The notes beneath the pieces are model-generated. The model was given only the letters and a program-made list of their open reading frames with translations. It searched no databases and was not told the origin of the DNA. This document shows positions 25,813-34,507 of a stretch of DNA of 64,000 nucleotides, piece after piece. A program made the translations under genes and the position numbers. This stretch comes from Maricurvus nonylphenolicus (GTDB taxonomy: Bacteria; Pseudomonadota; Gammaproteobacteria; Pseudomonadales; Cellvibrionaceae). Within the stretch, counting starts at the first letter, position 1, and each line of letters opens with the position of its first letter. Location: NCBI RefSeq assembly GCF_042854845.1, contig NZ_AP031498.1, forward strand, positions 2,170,001-2,234,000, read 5' to 3'.

Positions 25813-26256
25813 TTACAAGTCCTTACCGCGTTGTTGTACACGATACATCTGTTCCCAGCTGCCATAGCCGGTAATTTTCTCATCATCAAAGAACAATATA
25901 GGACCGTCGGCAATATTTAGATGAATGGTGTCTTCCAGCGCTTCAGTTGACTCATGAATAATACCGTTAGGCTCATACATATAATCGCCAGTTTCAATAG
26001 TATGCTCTCTGAGTTGAAGTTTGCCGGATACTATAAATGCGTGAATCGCACCCAGATGTTTATGGGGCGGGGCGACATAACCTTTCTTCCATTTGTGCAT
26101 AACGGCCCAGCCGCCGGATTCTGCACAGGTCCACAGAACTTTAATAAAAGCCTTACCGTTTGGATCGGTGGGGACCCAGTTACTTTCGCTGGCTTTTACG
26201 AGAATATCTTTCATTGCAGGGCCGGGGGCTTGCAGCATATTGAGAATATCGGTCAT
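25813..26256 (-). CDS. Cupin domain protein (dihydroxyacetophenone/acetylacetone dioxygenase-like)
   Basis: A 147-residue single-domain cupin. The metal-binding motif is PPHKHLGAIHAFIVSG (three histidines with spacing typical of cupin motif 1) followed by GDYMYEPNGIIHE in motif 2. Relatives include small Fe(II) dioxygenases that split carbon-carbon bonds in diketones, and ChrR-like anti-sigma cupins; the metal ligands favour an enzyme. Its stop lies 10 bp from the lysS terminator. It is divergent from the MATE gene across a 256-bp gap. The substrate is unknown. Confidence 0.75.
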   Translation of the reverse strand: MTDILNMLQAPGPAMKDILVKASESNWVPTDPNGKAFIKVLWTCAESGGWAVMHKWKKGYVAPPHKHLGAIHAFIVSGKLQLREHTIETGDYMYEPNGIIHESTEALEDTIHLNIADGPILFFDDEKITGYGSWEQMYRVQQRGKDL

Positions 26257-26370
26257 GGTATTCCTGTCAGGCTAATAACATCTTGTACAGAATACCCTGC
26301 AGATCGCTGCAAAAATTGGCATTTTCATCAAAGAAAACAGTCATATTCAAGGCTTGTCATTGGCTGAACT

Positions 26371-26415
26371 GCCTTATGTCATTAGCGCTACCGCTATTGT
26401 GTTAGCATAAGGCGT
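26371..26415. other. Nested hairpin in the cupin/MATE divergent region
   Basis: GCCTTATG and CATAAGGC form a perfect 8-bp stem, and an inner TAGCG-CTAC-CGCTA hairpin lies in the loop. It may be an operator or an RNA leader structure; nothing in the sequence decides which. Confidence 0.3.
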
Positions 26416-26512
26416 TTTGTATTCTGTCGGCTCGAAAATCGAAATCGATCGATTGTTGTAGGGGCTTTCAAGCGTTCCGCTCCGTCGCCCGTCTCTGAAT
26501 GTTGTAGTGATC

Positions 26513-27838
26513 ATGTCTTCATCTAACGACCGTGTAAGTGTTTGGTCAATTGCTGGCCCGTCTATTTTAGTGTTCTTGCTTAGCACTCTGGCCGGTGTTG
26601 CGATTATCAAAATTGTTGCTGGTTTAGGTACTTCTGCGGTTGTCGCAACCACGGCTGGTCAGCGTGTGCACTTTATTCAGCTGGCGTTATTGATGGGTAT
26701 GGGGGCTGCCACTACAGCATTAATATCTCGTGCTTGGGGCGGTAATAATCTCTCCCTAGCCGTAGATACCATGAAGCTTTCCATCAAGTTTGGTTTGGGG
26801 ATTTGTTTGCTGGTAACTGCACTGGCCATGATAGGCGCAGGGCCTATTGCCAGTTTTTTCCAGCTGACGGGCGAGAGTCGTGAGCTAGCTATTAGCTATA
26901 TTCGTTGGATGTTTCTATTTGCGCCGTTTCAGGGACTGGTCATGATGATGAGTACAGCCTCCCGGGCCGCAGGTGATGCCAAGGCGCCGCTCTATATCGG
27001 TATTGTCTCCAATGTTATCAGTGTTATTGGTGCATACATGCTGGCCTACGGTGTTGCAGGATTACCCGCGATGGGGGTGCAGGGCGCAGCCATAGGTTGG
27101 GGCGTAGCCTATTTGATTTCGGCCATTGTGTATTTTTCGCGTTGGTATCTTGGCCATCTTAAATTACCTTTTAAAGTAGATGAGGGCGGCGAAAAGGCCA
27201 AAACCAAGCAGTTCATCAATATCAGCATGCCTGCTACGGTTGAGCAGTTAATTATGCAGGGCGCCATGTTGGTGTTTATAGGCTTTGTTGCCCAATACGG
27301 CGCTGAAGCCTTCGCAGCTTACGGTGTGGGTATTAACATTATGTCTGTAGCGGCTGTAATTGGCCTTGGATTCTCGATAGCTGCTTCTGCCAATGTAGGA
27401 ATGTCATTAGGTGCCGGCAAACCGGAACAGGCTTTAGAAGCCAGTATGGAAGCCTTAAAGCTTGCTGTGACGATTATGGCGTTGGTAGGTTTAGGCTTTG
27501 GCGTTTTTGCGGAAGATATCAGCGAATTTATGGTTGATGACAGCCGAGTGGTTGAAATTAGTACGCTGTTTTTACGGATCCTGGCATTCTTATTACCCAT
27601 CTTGGGAATAGATTTTGTATTAAGTGGTGCAATGCGTGGAGCGGGTGATACTCGTTATCCGTTAATCGCAGGCATAATGACGTCGCTTGGTGTGCGTCTA
27701 CCTCTTGCCGCTTTATGCATTTGGTTGGATTTACCGGTGTGGTGTATTTTCTCGGTGTTCTTATTCGATCAGTTGATGAAATGTTTATTACTGACTAGAC
27801 GCTACAGGCAAAAACGCTGGCTTACTGTCTTTTCGTAA
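26513..27838 (+). CDS. MATE family multidrug/cation efflux protein
   Basis: 441 residues from the ATG at 26513; a GTG two codons upstream was rejected. About 12 hydrophobic segments are present. MATE features include the repeated half structure, MGMGAATTALISRAWG in the first half and SANVGMSLGAGKPEQA in the second, and SGAMRGAGDTRYP before the last helices. MATE proteins exchange H+ or Na+ for organic cations across the inner membrane. It is transcribed alone, toward the C1-C2 hairpin pair. A role in exporting toxic intermediates of the surrounding pathways is possible but only inferred. Confidence 0.9.
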   Translation: MSSSNDRVSVWSIAGPSILVFLLSTLAGVAIIKIVAGLGTSAVVATTAGQRVHFIQLALLMGMGAATTALISRAWGGNNLSLAVDTMKLSIKFGLGICLLVTALAMIGAGPIASFFQLTGESRELAISYIRWMFLFAPFQGLVMMMSTASRAAGDAKAPLYIGIVSNVISVIGAYMLAYGVAGLPAMGVQGAAIGWGVAYLISAIVYFSRWYLGHLKLPFKVDEGGEKAKTKQFINISMPATVEQLIMQGAMLVFIGFVAQYGAEAFAAYGVGINIMSVAAVIGLGFSIAASANVGMSLGAGKPEQALEASMEALKLAVTIMALVGLGFGVFAEDISEFMVDDSRVVEISTLFLRILAFLLPILGIDFVLSGAMRGAGDTRYPLIAGIMTSLGVRLPLAALCIWLDLPVWCIFSVFLFDQLMKCLLLTRRYRQKRWLTVFS

Positions 27839-27855
27839 TCAATTTAGAAATCATT

Positions 27856-27985
27856 AGGTAAGCTTTAAGGTCGGAGTCCCCTAGTCCCTTTAGAGACCTT
27901 CGGAGGCAGGACGCCGACGCAGAGCGGCCATGGATGGCGCAAAGCGTGTCTCTAAAGGGACTAGGGGACTTCGGCCGCCACGATC
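27856..27985 (+). repeat. Family C hairpin element, copy C1
   Basis: The arms 27875-27897 and 27948-27970 form a perfect 23-bp stem (starting AGTCCCCTAGTCCC). The loop holds the core CTTCGGAGGCAGGACGCCGA...CCATGGATGG...AAAGCGTG. It pairs head to head with C2. An outer 13-bp inverted repeat (AGGTAAGCTTTAA, 27856 and 28139) encloses both. Confidence 0.88.
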
Positions 27986-28018
27986 TTCATTAAAATATTA
28001 CGGCTTAGTTATTCTAAA

Positions 28019-28151
28019 TGAGTGGGTGGCGCTTGCGATCCGTTGTTGCCTTCCTGGGCACGCTGTTCGGCATCCATGCCCGCTCTGCGTCGGCGTCCTG
28101 CCTCCGAAGGCCCAGGAAGGCAACAACGAATCACAAGCTTAAAGCTTACCT
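28019..28151 (-). repeat. Family C hairpin element, copy C2
   Basis: The arms CGTTGTTGCCTTCCTGGG and CCCAGGAAGGCAACAACG form a perfect 18-bp stem with no sequence similarity to the arms of C1. The loop has the same core in the opposite orientation. C1 and C2 fill the 332-bp gap between the convergent MATE and flavoprotein genes; no other feature is seen there. Confidence 0.88.
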
Positions 28152-28170
28152 TTTGTTTTCTTTAGTTGGA

Positions 28171-29676
28171 TTATTCTTTTTTGCTTGCGTGTTGTCCTGC
28201 AATTCTGCCGAAACACAATCCACGCAGTACTGATGTTCCTACCGTGTAGTTTCCGTAATGCATACCTACGGTTTCACCGGCTGCGTACAGCCCTGGTATC
28301 ACTTCACCGCTGGCATTGACTACCTGAGCTTGGCCGTTGGTGCGTAAACCTCCATGGGTAAAGCAGATGGAGGAAATTGCCGGGTAGCAGTAGTAGGGTG
28401 GTGAATCGATAGGGGCGGCAAAGTTTTCTTTTGGTGGATTGATACCTTCGGTCGTCGCACCGTCCAAGTGGCCCTTCACCAGCAGTTCACCCAGAACACC
28501 ACCGCGTTTTACCTTATCGGCATTTACGCAGGCTCTGTTGTACTCGTTGATGGTTTGTTTCAGCTTGGCTGGTGGAATCATCAGCTGTGCTGCAAGTTCC
28601 TCAATAGAGTCTGCCTTGATTGGTGGTTTATCGGTACGGATACCGTATTTCCAGTTGCAGTCTTTGTCGCTTGCCAGTTTTTCATCGTAGATGGTGTAGG
28701 CGATTCCGCCTGGTTGTTCCATGATGGCCTCAGGAGGCGCTTCTTGCCACTCGAAGATAGCGTTAGGGGCTTCGTTGATAAAGCGCTCTCCGCGCTGATT
28801 AACCATTACTCCATAGGGCCAGATATTTGCCATGGCTTCCTGTAGGCCAGTGCGAGGGTCGACAACCTGTTGGTGACAATCGGACCAGTCACCGGCAGCA
28901 GCAGCATTCAGCTCCAGTGCCATGCGCAGGCCTTCACCTTTGTTGTAGTGACCACCTTTGGCTACAGGGCGCAGGTAACGGTTGTTCTTGCCGCCGTATT
29001 GCACCAGCATTTGCGGGTTACCTTCGAAGCCGCCAGAGGCCAGAACCACTTTACCGTAGACTTGAATGGTTTCGTTGTCTTTGCCGCTACAGCGTACACC
29101 GACTACGGTACCGTTTTCTTCAATCAGTTTATTGGCAGTGGTTTCAAACAGGAACTGGCCGCCTTTTTCTTCAATACGTGGCGTCAGGCTTTCGACAATG
29201 GCGAGTCCGCCACCGTAAATCTGTACGTAAGGAATACTCTCGATACAAAACGGCAGTGGGGCGGCTTGTTTCGGGTCGATTTTAATGCCGCGTTCGGTTA
29301 GCCATTCCAGGGTCGGTGCTACGGCTTCGGCAAAGCTGCCGAGTAATTCTGGGTCAACAAATTGTGCGGTTTTAGCGAGTTGGGACCAGTTTTCGTAGTC
29401 GCTGACGGTTTCGGCTTCGATATCAGGATCAACGTGGAAGCCTTTGTTGATGCCGTAGGACATGTAGAACATATCGTTCAGCTCAAAGCCTTCCTGATCG
29501 GGGCCGCCTTTTAGCAGCATGTTGGCTTCGGTCCAGCGGGTGTTGCCGCCCATCATGTCGCGTGGTGCGCGTTCAATATTAATGACGGTTGAGCCGGCTT
29601 CCAGCGCGGACAGGGCGCAGCTTAAACCTGCAGCGCCTGCACCGACGATAACAATATCTGCGTGATGTTGTTTCAT
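28171..29676 (-). CDS. FAD-dependent oxidoreductase (FAD_binding_2, fumarate reductase/ketosteroid dehydrogenase-like)
   Basis: 501 residues. The FAD dinucleotide-binding motif VIVGAGAAGLSCA is at residues 9-21, followed by GGNTRWTEAN; a second flavin contact is VVLASGGFEGN, and the C-terminal GLYAAGETVGMHYGNYTVGTSVLRGLCFGR completes the fold. Family members reduce or introduce C=C bonds next to a carbonyl (fumarate reductase, tricarballylate dehydrogenase, ketosteroid-delta1-dehydrogenase); the substrate cannot be told. AGGAG lies 7 bases before the ATG. It is the last gene of the four-gene molybdenum hydroxylase operon, 35 bp after the FAD subunit gene, so it probably acts on the same pathway intermediate. 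Confidence 0.85.
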   Translation of the reverse strand: MKQHHADIVIVGAGAAGLSCALSALEAGSTVINIERAPRDMMGGNTRWTEANMLLKGGPDQEGFELNDMFYMSYGINKGFHVDPDIEAETVSDYENWSQLAKTAQFVDPELLGSFAEAVAPTLEWLTERGIKIDPKQAAPLPFCIESIPYVQIYGGGLAIVESLTPRIEEKGGQFLFETTANKLIEENGTVVGVRCSGKDNETIQVYGKVVLASGGFEGNPQMLVQYGGKNNRYLRPVAKGGHYNKGEGLRMALELNAAAAGDWSDCHQQVVDPRTGLQEAMANIWPYGVMVNQRGERFINEAPNAIFEWQEAPPEAIMEQPGGIAYTIYDEKLASDKDCNWKYGIRTDKPPIKADSIEELAAQLMIPPAKLKQTINEYNRACVNADKVKRGGVLGELLVKGHLDGATTEGINPPKENFAAPIDSPPYYCYPAISSICFTHGGLRTNGQAQVVNASGEVIPGLYAAGETVGMHYGNYTVGTSVLRGLCFGRIAGQHASKKE

Positions 29677-29711
29677 ATGATTCTCCTACCTTTTAATCTT
29701 AAATATCTGGT

Positions 29712-32060
29712 TTAGTTATTCGCATCCAAAATGGCTTGTTTAACAAACGCTTTGGCAATTTGTACTTTGTGGGCGTTGTAACGTGAGGGACGTGCGCCGG
29801 CCATGGCCAGTTCTGCTGCCTCGAGAGCTACGGTTTCTGTGATTTCTTTGCCTAGCAGGAAGGCTTCGGCTTTTTCGGCACGCAGTGGCAGTGGGGCGAC
29901 GGCGCCAAGTCCCAGTTGCGCGCTTTTCACAACGCCATTTTCCACGTCGATAGCCGATGCCAGAGATACCACGGGGAAGTCGATAGAACCGCGAGCGCGG
30001 AATTTCTGGTACTGCTGGCTGTTGGCTTCGGGTTTGGTGATGTGAATTTCTGTTATCAACTCACCATCGCGCAAGCTATTGTTTTTGCCTTTACCGGGCT
30101 GAGCGAACTCGGCTGCGGTTAAGGTACGTTCGGTGGTGATAATCGTGGCATTGAGCGTTAGCAGGGCTGGGGCTAAGTCAGAAGGTGACGCACTGATACA
30201 ACCGCAGGACATACAGCGGCTGGCTTCTTCTTTGGCTTGAGTTTGATTGAGGCCTGCAAAATCTTCACCCATTGGTTCTGCGCGTTTTTGCTCCAGCGTC
30301 CGCTCGGCTTCCTTCAGCATAGGCTTGGTGCCTTCGAGAATGCTTGGCTCGAAGATCTTGATTGGCTCGGCGGGTGTCAGCTCGACAGTGCTGGACTTGC
30401 AGTGTTGTTTCACGATAAGTTCGGCACCACGGCGCCCGGCGCCCAACGCGGTAACCACGGTGGTAGGGCCAGAGATAAAATCACCACCGGCATATACATT
30501 GTTGTTCAGTGCCGCAGGTGCTTGTGTGCCTTGGTGATGGTTATAGGCCTGCGTCAGCTCGTCATTAAGCATAGCGATATCGGCTATTTCACCGATGGAT
30601 TTCATCACGGCAGTGACTTCCATGGTAAATTCTGAACCTTCGATAGGGGTGACGTTTGGTCTTCCTGAAGAATCTGAATCGGCGCGCTGCATTTTGACAA
30701 AACGGACTTCCAGCTTGTCACCTTTGCGAGTGATACCTACAGGCATGGTCAGATAGTCGAACTCCACACCTTCATCAATTGCGGTATGCAGTTCGTGTTC
30801 GATCACAGCAATCTGATCACGGGCCAGGCGGTCGACAACCAGCGGCTCGGCGCCCATACGTTTTAAGGTTGTGGCAACATCAACACCGACATTACCGCCA
30901 CCGATGACCAGCACGCGACCGGCAATGCGTTTTTGTTTGCCTTCGCTCAGTTCTTTCAAGAACTGAATACCGGAAACACATTCATCTTCACCTTCGATAC
31001 GCATCATACGCTCCTTCCAGGCGCCGGTGCCCAGGAAGACGGCATCGTGATCGCGGGACAGATCTTCGACGCTAATATCGCTGCCCAGTGTCATATTGCA
31101 TTTGAAGTTAATGCCCATTACTTCGTAAGCATGGATTTGTTTGTCGATTACATCTGCAGGGATACGGTAGTCGGGCAGGCCGTAGCGCAATAGGCCGCCA
31201 GGTTTTTCAAACTGCTCGTAGACAGTGACTTGGTTGCCCGCTTTACGCAGGTAATAGGCGGCAGCCAAGCCGGCAGGGCCGGAGCCTACAACGGCCATAT
31301 GCTTACCAGTATCTGCCGCGGTAACGGTCATAAACTGTTGCGGGTTATCCAGCACACGATCACCCAGCATGCGCTCGACAGAACGAATACCAATTTCTTC
31401 ATCGTGGGCTTTGCGGCTGCAGACATCCTGGCAGGTGTGGGGACAGGCACGGCCGGTAATGGCGGGCATGGCATTGGTTTGCAGCAGAATTTCCGCGGCT
31501 TCGTCGAAGTTATCTTCACGGATTTTTGCCATGTAATAAGCGACGTTAACGCCGGTAGGGCAGCCGCTGGAGCAGGCGCTGGGGTTTACATTTATGGACC
31601 CCATTACCGAGTGATTGCGGTTATCACCACGCAGGGCGTAGCAGGTATCACCGCCTTTCATAATGCAGTCGAAGTAATTGTCTTCGGCACGGAAATACCA
31701 GCAGCGTACATCCTGACAGATGTTGCCGGCGATGGTGCCGGAATAGCGTAGTAGGGGAGATGCGGTTTGTGCGGCGGCTTGAGCCAAGACATTGAAGCCG
31801 TCTTTCACGAGCGGGCTATTAGCAATCTCCTCAACAGTGGTGGTGGCACCAATCTTCAGAATGTCGCCATCCATGGTTATCGTGTTAAGGCCTTCAACGG
31901 TTTTAAGGTTGATAAGCGTTGCCGGTGAATCGCGGTAGATATTTTTCTTTAACCCACTGATCAGGTCGGTACCTCCGGCAACCACTTTGGTATTGCCTTG
32001 ACTTAAGGCGGTTGCTGCCTCATCAATAGAGGTGACATTGTTTACGGTTAATGGCTTCAT
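29712..32060 (-). CDS. Molybdenum hydroxylase FAD subunit with a nested GltD-like module
   Basis: 782 residues, more than twice the usual 280-330 of a CoxM/HcrB-type subunit. Residues 1-154 are the first part of an FAD_binding_5 domain (VVAGGTDLI, SGTIAGNICQDVRCWYF). Residues about 155-620 are a GltD-like insert: cysteine-rich Fe-S segment (C163, C167, C206, C210, C214), FAD site GSGPAG at 259-264, NAD(P)H site GGGNVG at 387-392, and NVYAGGDFISGPTTV at 521-535. From about 621 the FAD_binding_5 domain resumes (SASPSDLAPALLTLNA) and ends with the CO_deh_flav_C domain. The insert could pass electrons between NAD(P)H and the Mo enzyme. It overlaps the large-subunit gene by 4 bp (ATGA). Confidence 0.88.
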   Translation of the reverse strand: MKPLTVNNVTSIDEAATALSQGNTKVVAGGTDLISGLKKNIYRDSPATLINLKTVEGLNTITMDGDILKIGATTTVEEIANSPLVKDGFNVLAQAAAQTASPLLRYSGTIAGNICQDVRCWYFRAEDNYFDCIMKGGDTCYALRGDNRNHSVMGSINVNPSACSSGCPTGVNVAYYMAKIREDNFDEAAEILLQTNAMPAITGRACPHTCQDVCSRKAHDEEIGIRSVERMLGDRVLDNPQQFMTVTAADTGKHMAVVGSGPAGLAAAYYLRKAGNQVTVYEQFEKPGGLLRYGLPDYRIPADVIDKQIHAYEVMGINFKCNMTLGSDISVEDLSRDHDAVFLGTGAWKERMMRIEGEDECVSGIQFLKELSEGKQKRIAGRVLVIGGGNVGVDVATTLKRMGAEPLVVDRLARDQIAVIEHELHTAIDEGVEFDYLTMPVGITRKGDKLEVRFVKMQRADSDSSGRPNVTPIEGSEFTMEVTAVMKSIGEIADIAMLNDELTQAYNHHQGTQAPAALNNNVYAGGDFISGPTTVVTALGAGRRGAELIVKQHCKSSTVELTPAEPIKIFEPSILEGTKPMLKEAERTLEQKRAEPMGEDFAGLNQTQAKEEASRCMSCGCISASPSDLAPALLTLNATIITTERTLTAAEFAQPGKGKNNSLRDGELITEIHITKPEANSQQYQKFRARGSIDFPVVSLASAIDVENGVVKSAQLGLGAVAPLPLRAEKAEAFLLGKEITETVALEAAELAMAGARPSRYNAHKVQIAKAFVKQAILDANN

Positions 32061-34507
32061 ACTTCAGCCTCCTTGATTTTGCCGAGGGCTTTTAAAACTT
32101 TGTCGGGAGTTATGGGGACTTCACGTATGCGCACACCAATAGCGTTGTAGACGGCATTGGCGATTGCGGGTGCAATACCGCTCTGGTTGGCTTGGCCAAC
32201 ACCGGAAGCCCCATAGGGGTGTGTTACATCTCCAGGGGTTTCAACAATGACGGGTTCGACTTCGGAATCGAGAATGGTGGCTACCGGGTAGTCGACCCAG
32301 TTATTGTTAACCTGTTTTCCTGTCTGCGGGTCGCGGATCATTTCTGCGCCGTGCCCGGAGGCTTCTACACCGTGATGAATGGTGAGGAAACAACCTTCAA
32401 CCGCTTTGGGGTAGAGTGCTTTACCGACATCCTGGGCGTGAACAATTTTGATATTACTGAGTTGGCCGGTTTCAGTATCGACATCGAGTGTGGCAAAGGT
32501 CGCCCCGGTTTCTGCCGCGTTAGGGCCACCGGTGGTGGTGTGCGCGTGGTAACCGATCATATCGTAGAGTGGCCCCATGGAACCCATGCTTAAAAATACG
32601 GCTACCCAAGGAAGGGCTTGCTCGGGCTTGCCTTTCACATAAACCAAGCCGCCTTTGGTTTCCAGGTCTTCTGGCTTGGCACTCAGCATAGGGGCGGCTT
32701 TTTCAAATAGCTGGTTACGCGCATCCAGTGCCGCATGATAGGTGGCATAACCCTGCTTGATGGTGCCGCTTGAACAGGCTTGATAGCTGGTATAAGGCGT
32801 TGAGTCCGTGTCGTGAGATACGTGGCTTACGCGACTGATATCCAGGCCTAACACTTCGGCAGCAATTTGGGTTTGAGCTGTAGAGCCACCTTGGCCTAAA
32901 TCGGCATAGGCGCAGGAAACCAGTGCGGTACCCATCGCTTGGATTTTAATAATGGTTGAGCTTCTTAAACCTTCACCCCCCGTTTGCTGTGCAGACAGAG
33001 ATACGCCAACACCGCTGCGAATGCGACCGCTTTTTTCTGTATGAGGTTTACGGTTTTGCCAATCGACTTTGGCGGCACCTTCGTCCAGGCATTTGGATAT
33101 ATCACCACCAGATAGGTAATGGCCTTCTTCGCAGAATTCGTAGGTTAAATCCAGCAGATTGTCGCCGGGGCGCATATGGTTTTTCTTACGCAGTTCTATA
33201 GGGTCGATACCGAGCTTTTCGGCAGCGATATCCATGGTGGATTCAACGGCAATAAATATTTCGGGGTTGCCCCAGCCCTGCCAGCCTTGGGTGCCGGGGC
33301 CGTTGGTATGCACGTATTTTTTTACGTGTTTGCTATGCTCACAGTTGCGTGAATAGAGCATGGTGCCGGTGGCAGTAGAGTCAAACAGTAGGGGACCGTG
33401 GGGGATTAACATGCCGCCGGTGGTAATGTCGCGCCAACTGTTTAATTCTACGGTGGTGAGGGTGCCGTCTTTTTTAAAGCCCAGTTTGACCTTGGTATCG
33501 AAACTGCCACGCCCCCAGTGGTAGAGAAAGTCTTCTTGCTTGGTGTGCTCAAGCCGAACGGGTTTACCTAATGTCATAGAGGCTGTGACGGCCAATACGG
33601 TATAGGTTGCAACACCACAGGCGGCTTTCTGTTCCATAAAGTTGGATTTGAAAGCTCCACTGCCCAGGCGGCCACCAAAACTGCCGGCGGTTACCGGGGA
33701 GACAACATTGATTTTACTTTCGGGAATACCGAAGTGCAGAGCCAGCTGCATCTTGGCGCCGTGTAGCCATTGGGCATCAATGTAGACTGTGAGTTTGTCT
33801 TCACTGTAGTCCGCTACTGCGCAGTCGTTGCCCATAAAGGGCGCGTGTACCAAGCCAAAACCAAAGTCGGATTCTTCGACAATAACATCGGCTTCAGCAA
33901 AACCTTTTTCTACATCACCAAAACCGTCGTATCCACCTTCTTCACGTTTTGTGAACAGGCCTTTTTCGTTTTTCTCGCTAAAGACCTTGTGCTCTTTCCA
34001 AGTGTTAACGTTAGGCAGGGACTCCGGGGTTTCTTCAAAAATAAAACCAGGTTTTAGTAGATTGCCTTTGGGAATTTTGGTGATGGCTTGCGGTGAGCCT
34101 TCTTTTTTCGCTTCACGGGGATCCATCACGAAGGGCAAGACTTCGTAGTCAACCTCAATAAGCTTAACCGCTTGTTGGGCGATCTCTTCCGTACGTGCTA
34201 CAACCACAGCCACCTCTGCGCCTACATAGAAAAGCCGTTGCGGAAATATATGTGGGAAAGCCTGGTAGGTCATTACCAGCTCGACGCCGGGCAAAGCTTC
34301 AGCTGCACTGGCATCAATAGCAATAATTTCAGCGTTAGCATGTGGCGAGCGCAGTACCTTGGCATGCAACATACCTTTGAGTTGCACATCGTTGTTGTAG
34401 GTCGCTTTACCGGTCACCTTTTTAAAGATATTGACGTTGCGAACGTTGGTGCCAACGGTTTGTGTATCTTGAATGGTTTCTTTAAGCAGCGTGCTGGAAT
34501 CAGTCAT
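32057..34507 (-). CDS. Molybdenum hydroxylase large (molybdopterin) subunit, xanthine dehydrogenase/4-hydroxybenzoyl-CoA reductase family
   Basis: 816 residues. The N-terminal a/b hammerhead domain (VTGKATYNNDV, LRSPHANAEI) is followed by the molybdopterin-binding domains with AGSFGGRLGSG, and YADLGQGG and QACSSGT further on. The family's last motif normally reads GVGE with the Mo-site glutamate; here it is GVGQANQSGIAPAIANA, so residue 772 is Gln. The enzyme class adds oxygen from water to, or reductively removes hydroxyl from, aromatic or CoA-linked substrates. It overlaps the small-subunit gene by 8 bp and the FAD-subunit gene by 4 bp, consistent with a three-subunit complex in the cytoplasm. 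Confidence 0.9.
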   Translation of the reverse strand: MTDSSTLLKETIQDTQTVGTNVRNVNIFKKVTGKATYNNDVQLKGMLHAKVLRSPHANAEIIAIDASAAEALPGVELVMTYQAFPHIFPQRLFYVGAEVAVVVARTEEIAQQAVKLIEVDYEVLPFVMDPREAKKEGSPQAITKIPKGNLLKPGFIFEETPESLPNVNTWKEHKVFSEKNEKGLFTKREEGGYDGFGDVEKGFAEADVIVEESDFGFGLVHAPFMGNDCAVADYSEDKLTVYIDAQWLHGAKMQLALHFGIPESKINVVSPVTAGSFGGRLGSGAFKSNFMEQKAACGVATYTVLAVTASMTLGKPVRLEHTKQEDFLYHWGRGSFDTKVKLGFKKDGTLTTVELNSWRDITTGGMLIPHGPLLFDSTATGTMLYSRNCEHSKHVKKYVHTNGPGTQGWQGWGNPEIFIAVESTMDIAAEKLGIDPIELRKKNHMRPGDNLLDLTYEFCEEGHYLSGGDISKCLDEGAAKVDWQNRKPHTEKSGRIRSGVGVSLSAQQTGGEGLRSSTIIKIQAMGTALVSCAYADLGQGGSTAQTQIAAEVLGLDISRVSHVSHDTDSTPYTSYQACSSGTIKQGYATYHAALDARNQLFEKAAPMLSAKPEDLETKGGLVYVKGKPEQALPWVAVFLSMGSMGPLYDMIGYHAHTTTGGPNAAETGATFATLDVDTETGQLSNIKIVHAQDVGKALYPKAVEGCFLTIHHGVEASGHGAEMIRDPQTGKQVNNNWVDYPVATILDSEVEPVIVETPGDVTHPYGASGVGQANQSGIAPAIANAVYNAIGVRIREVPITPDKVLKALGKIKEAEV

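Noticed and set aside
27930..28233. Open frames of 70-71 codons across the C1-C2 hairpins.
   Set aside because: They run through inverted repeat DNA whose core recurs in other gaps; no ribosome site and no protein-like composition. They are by-products of the repeat.
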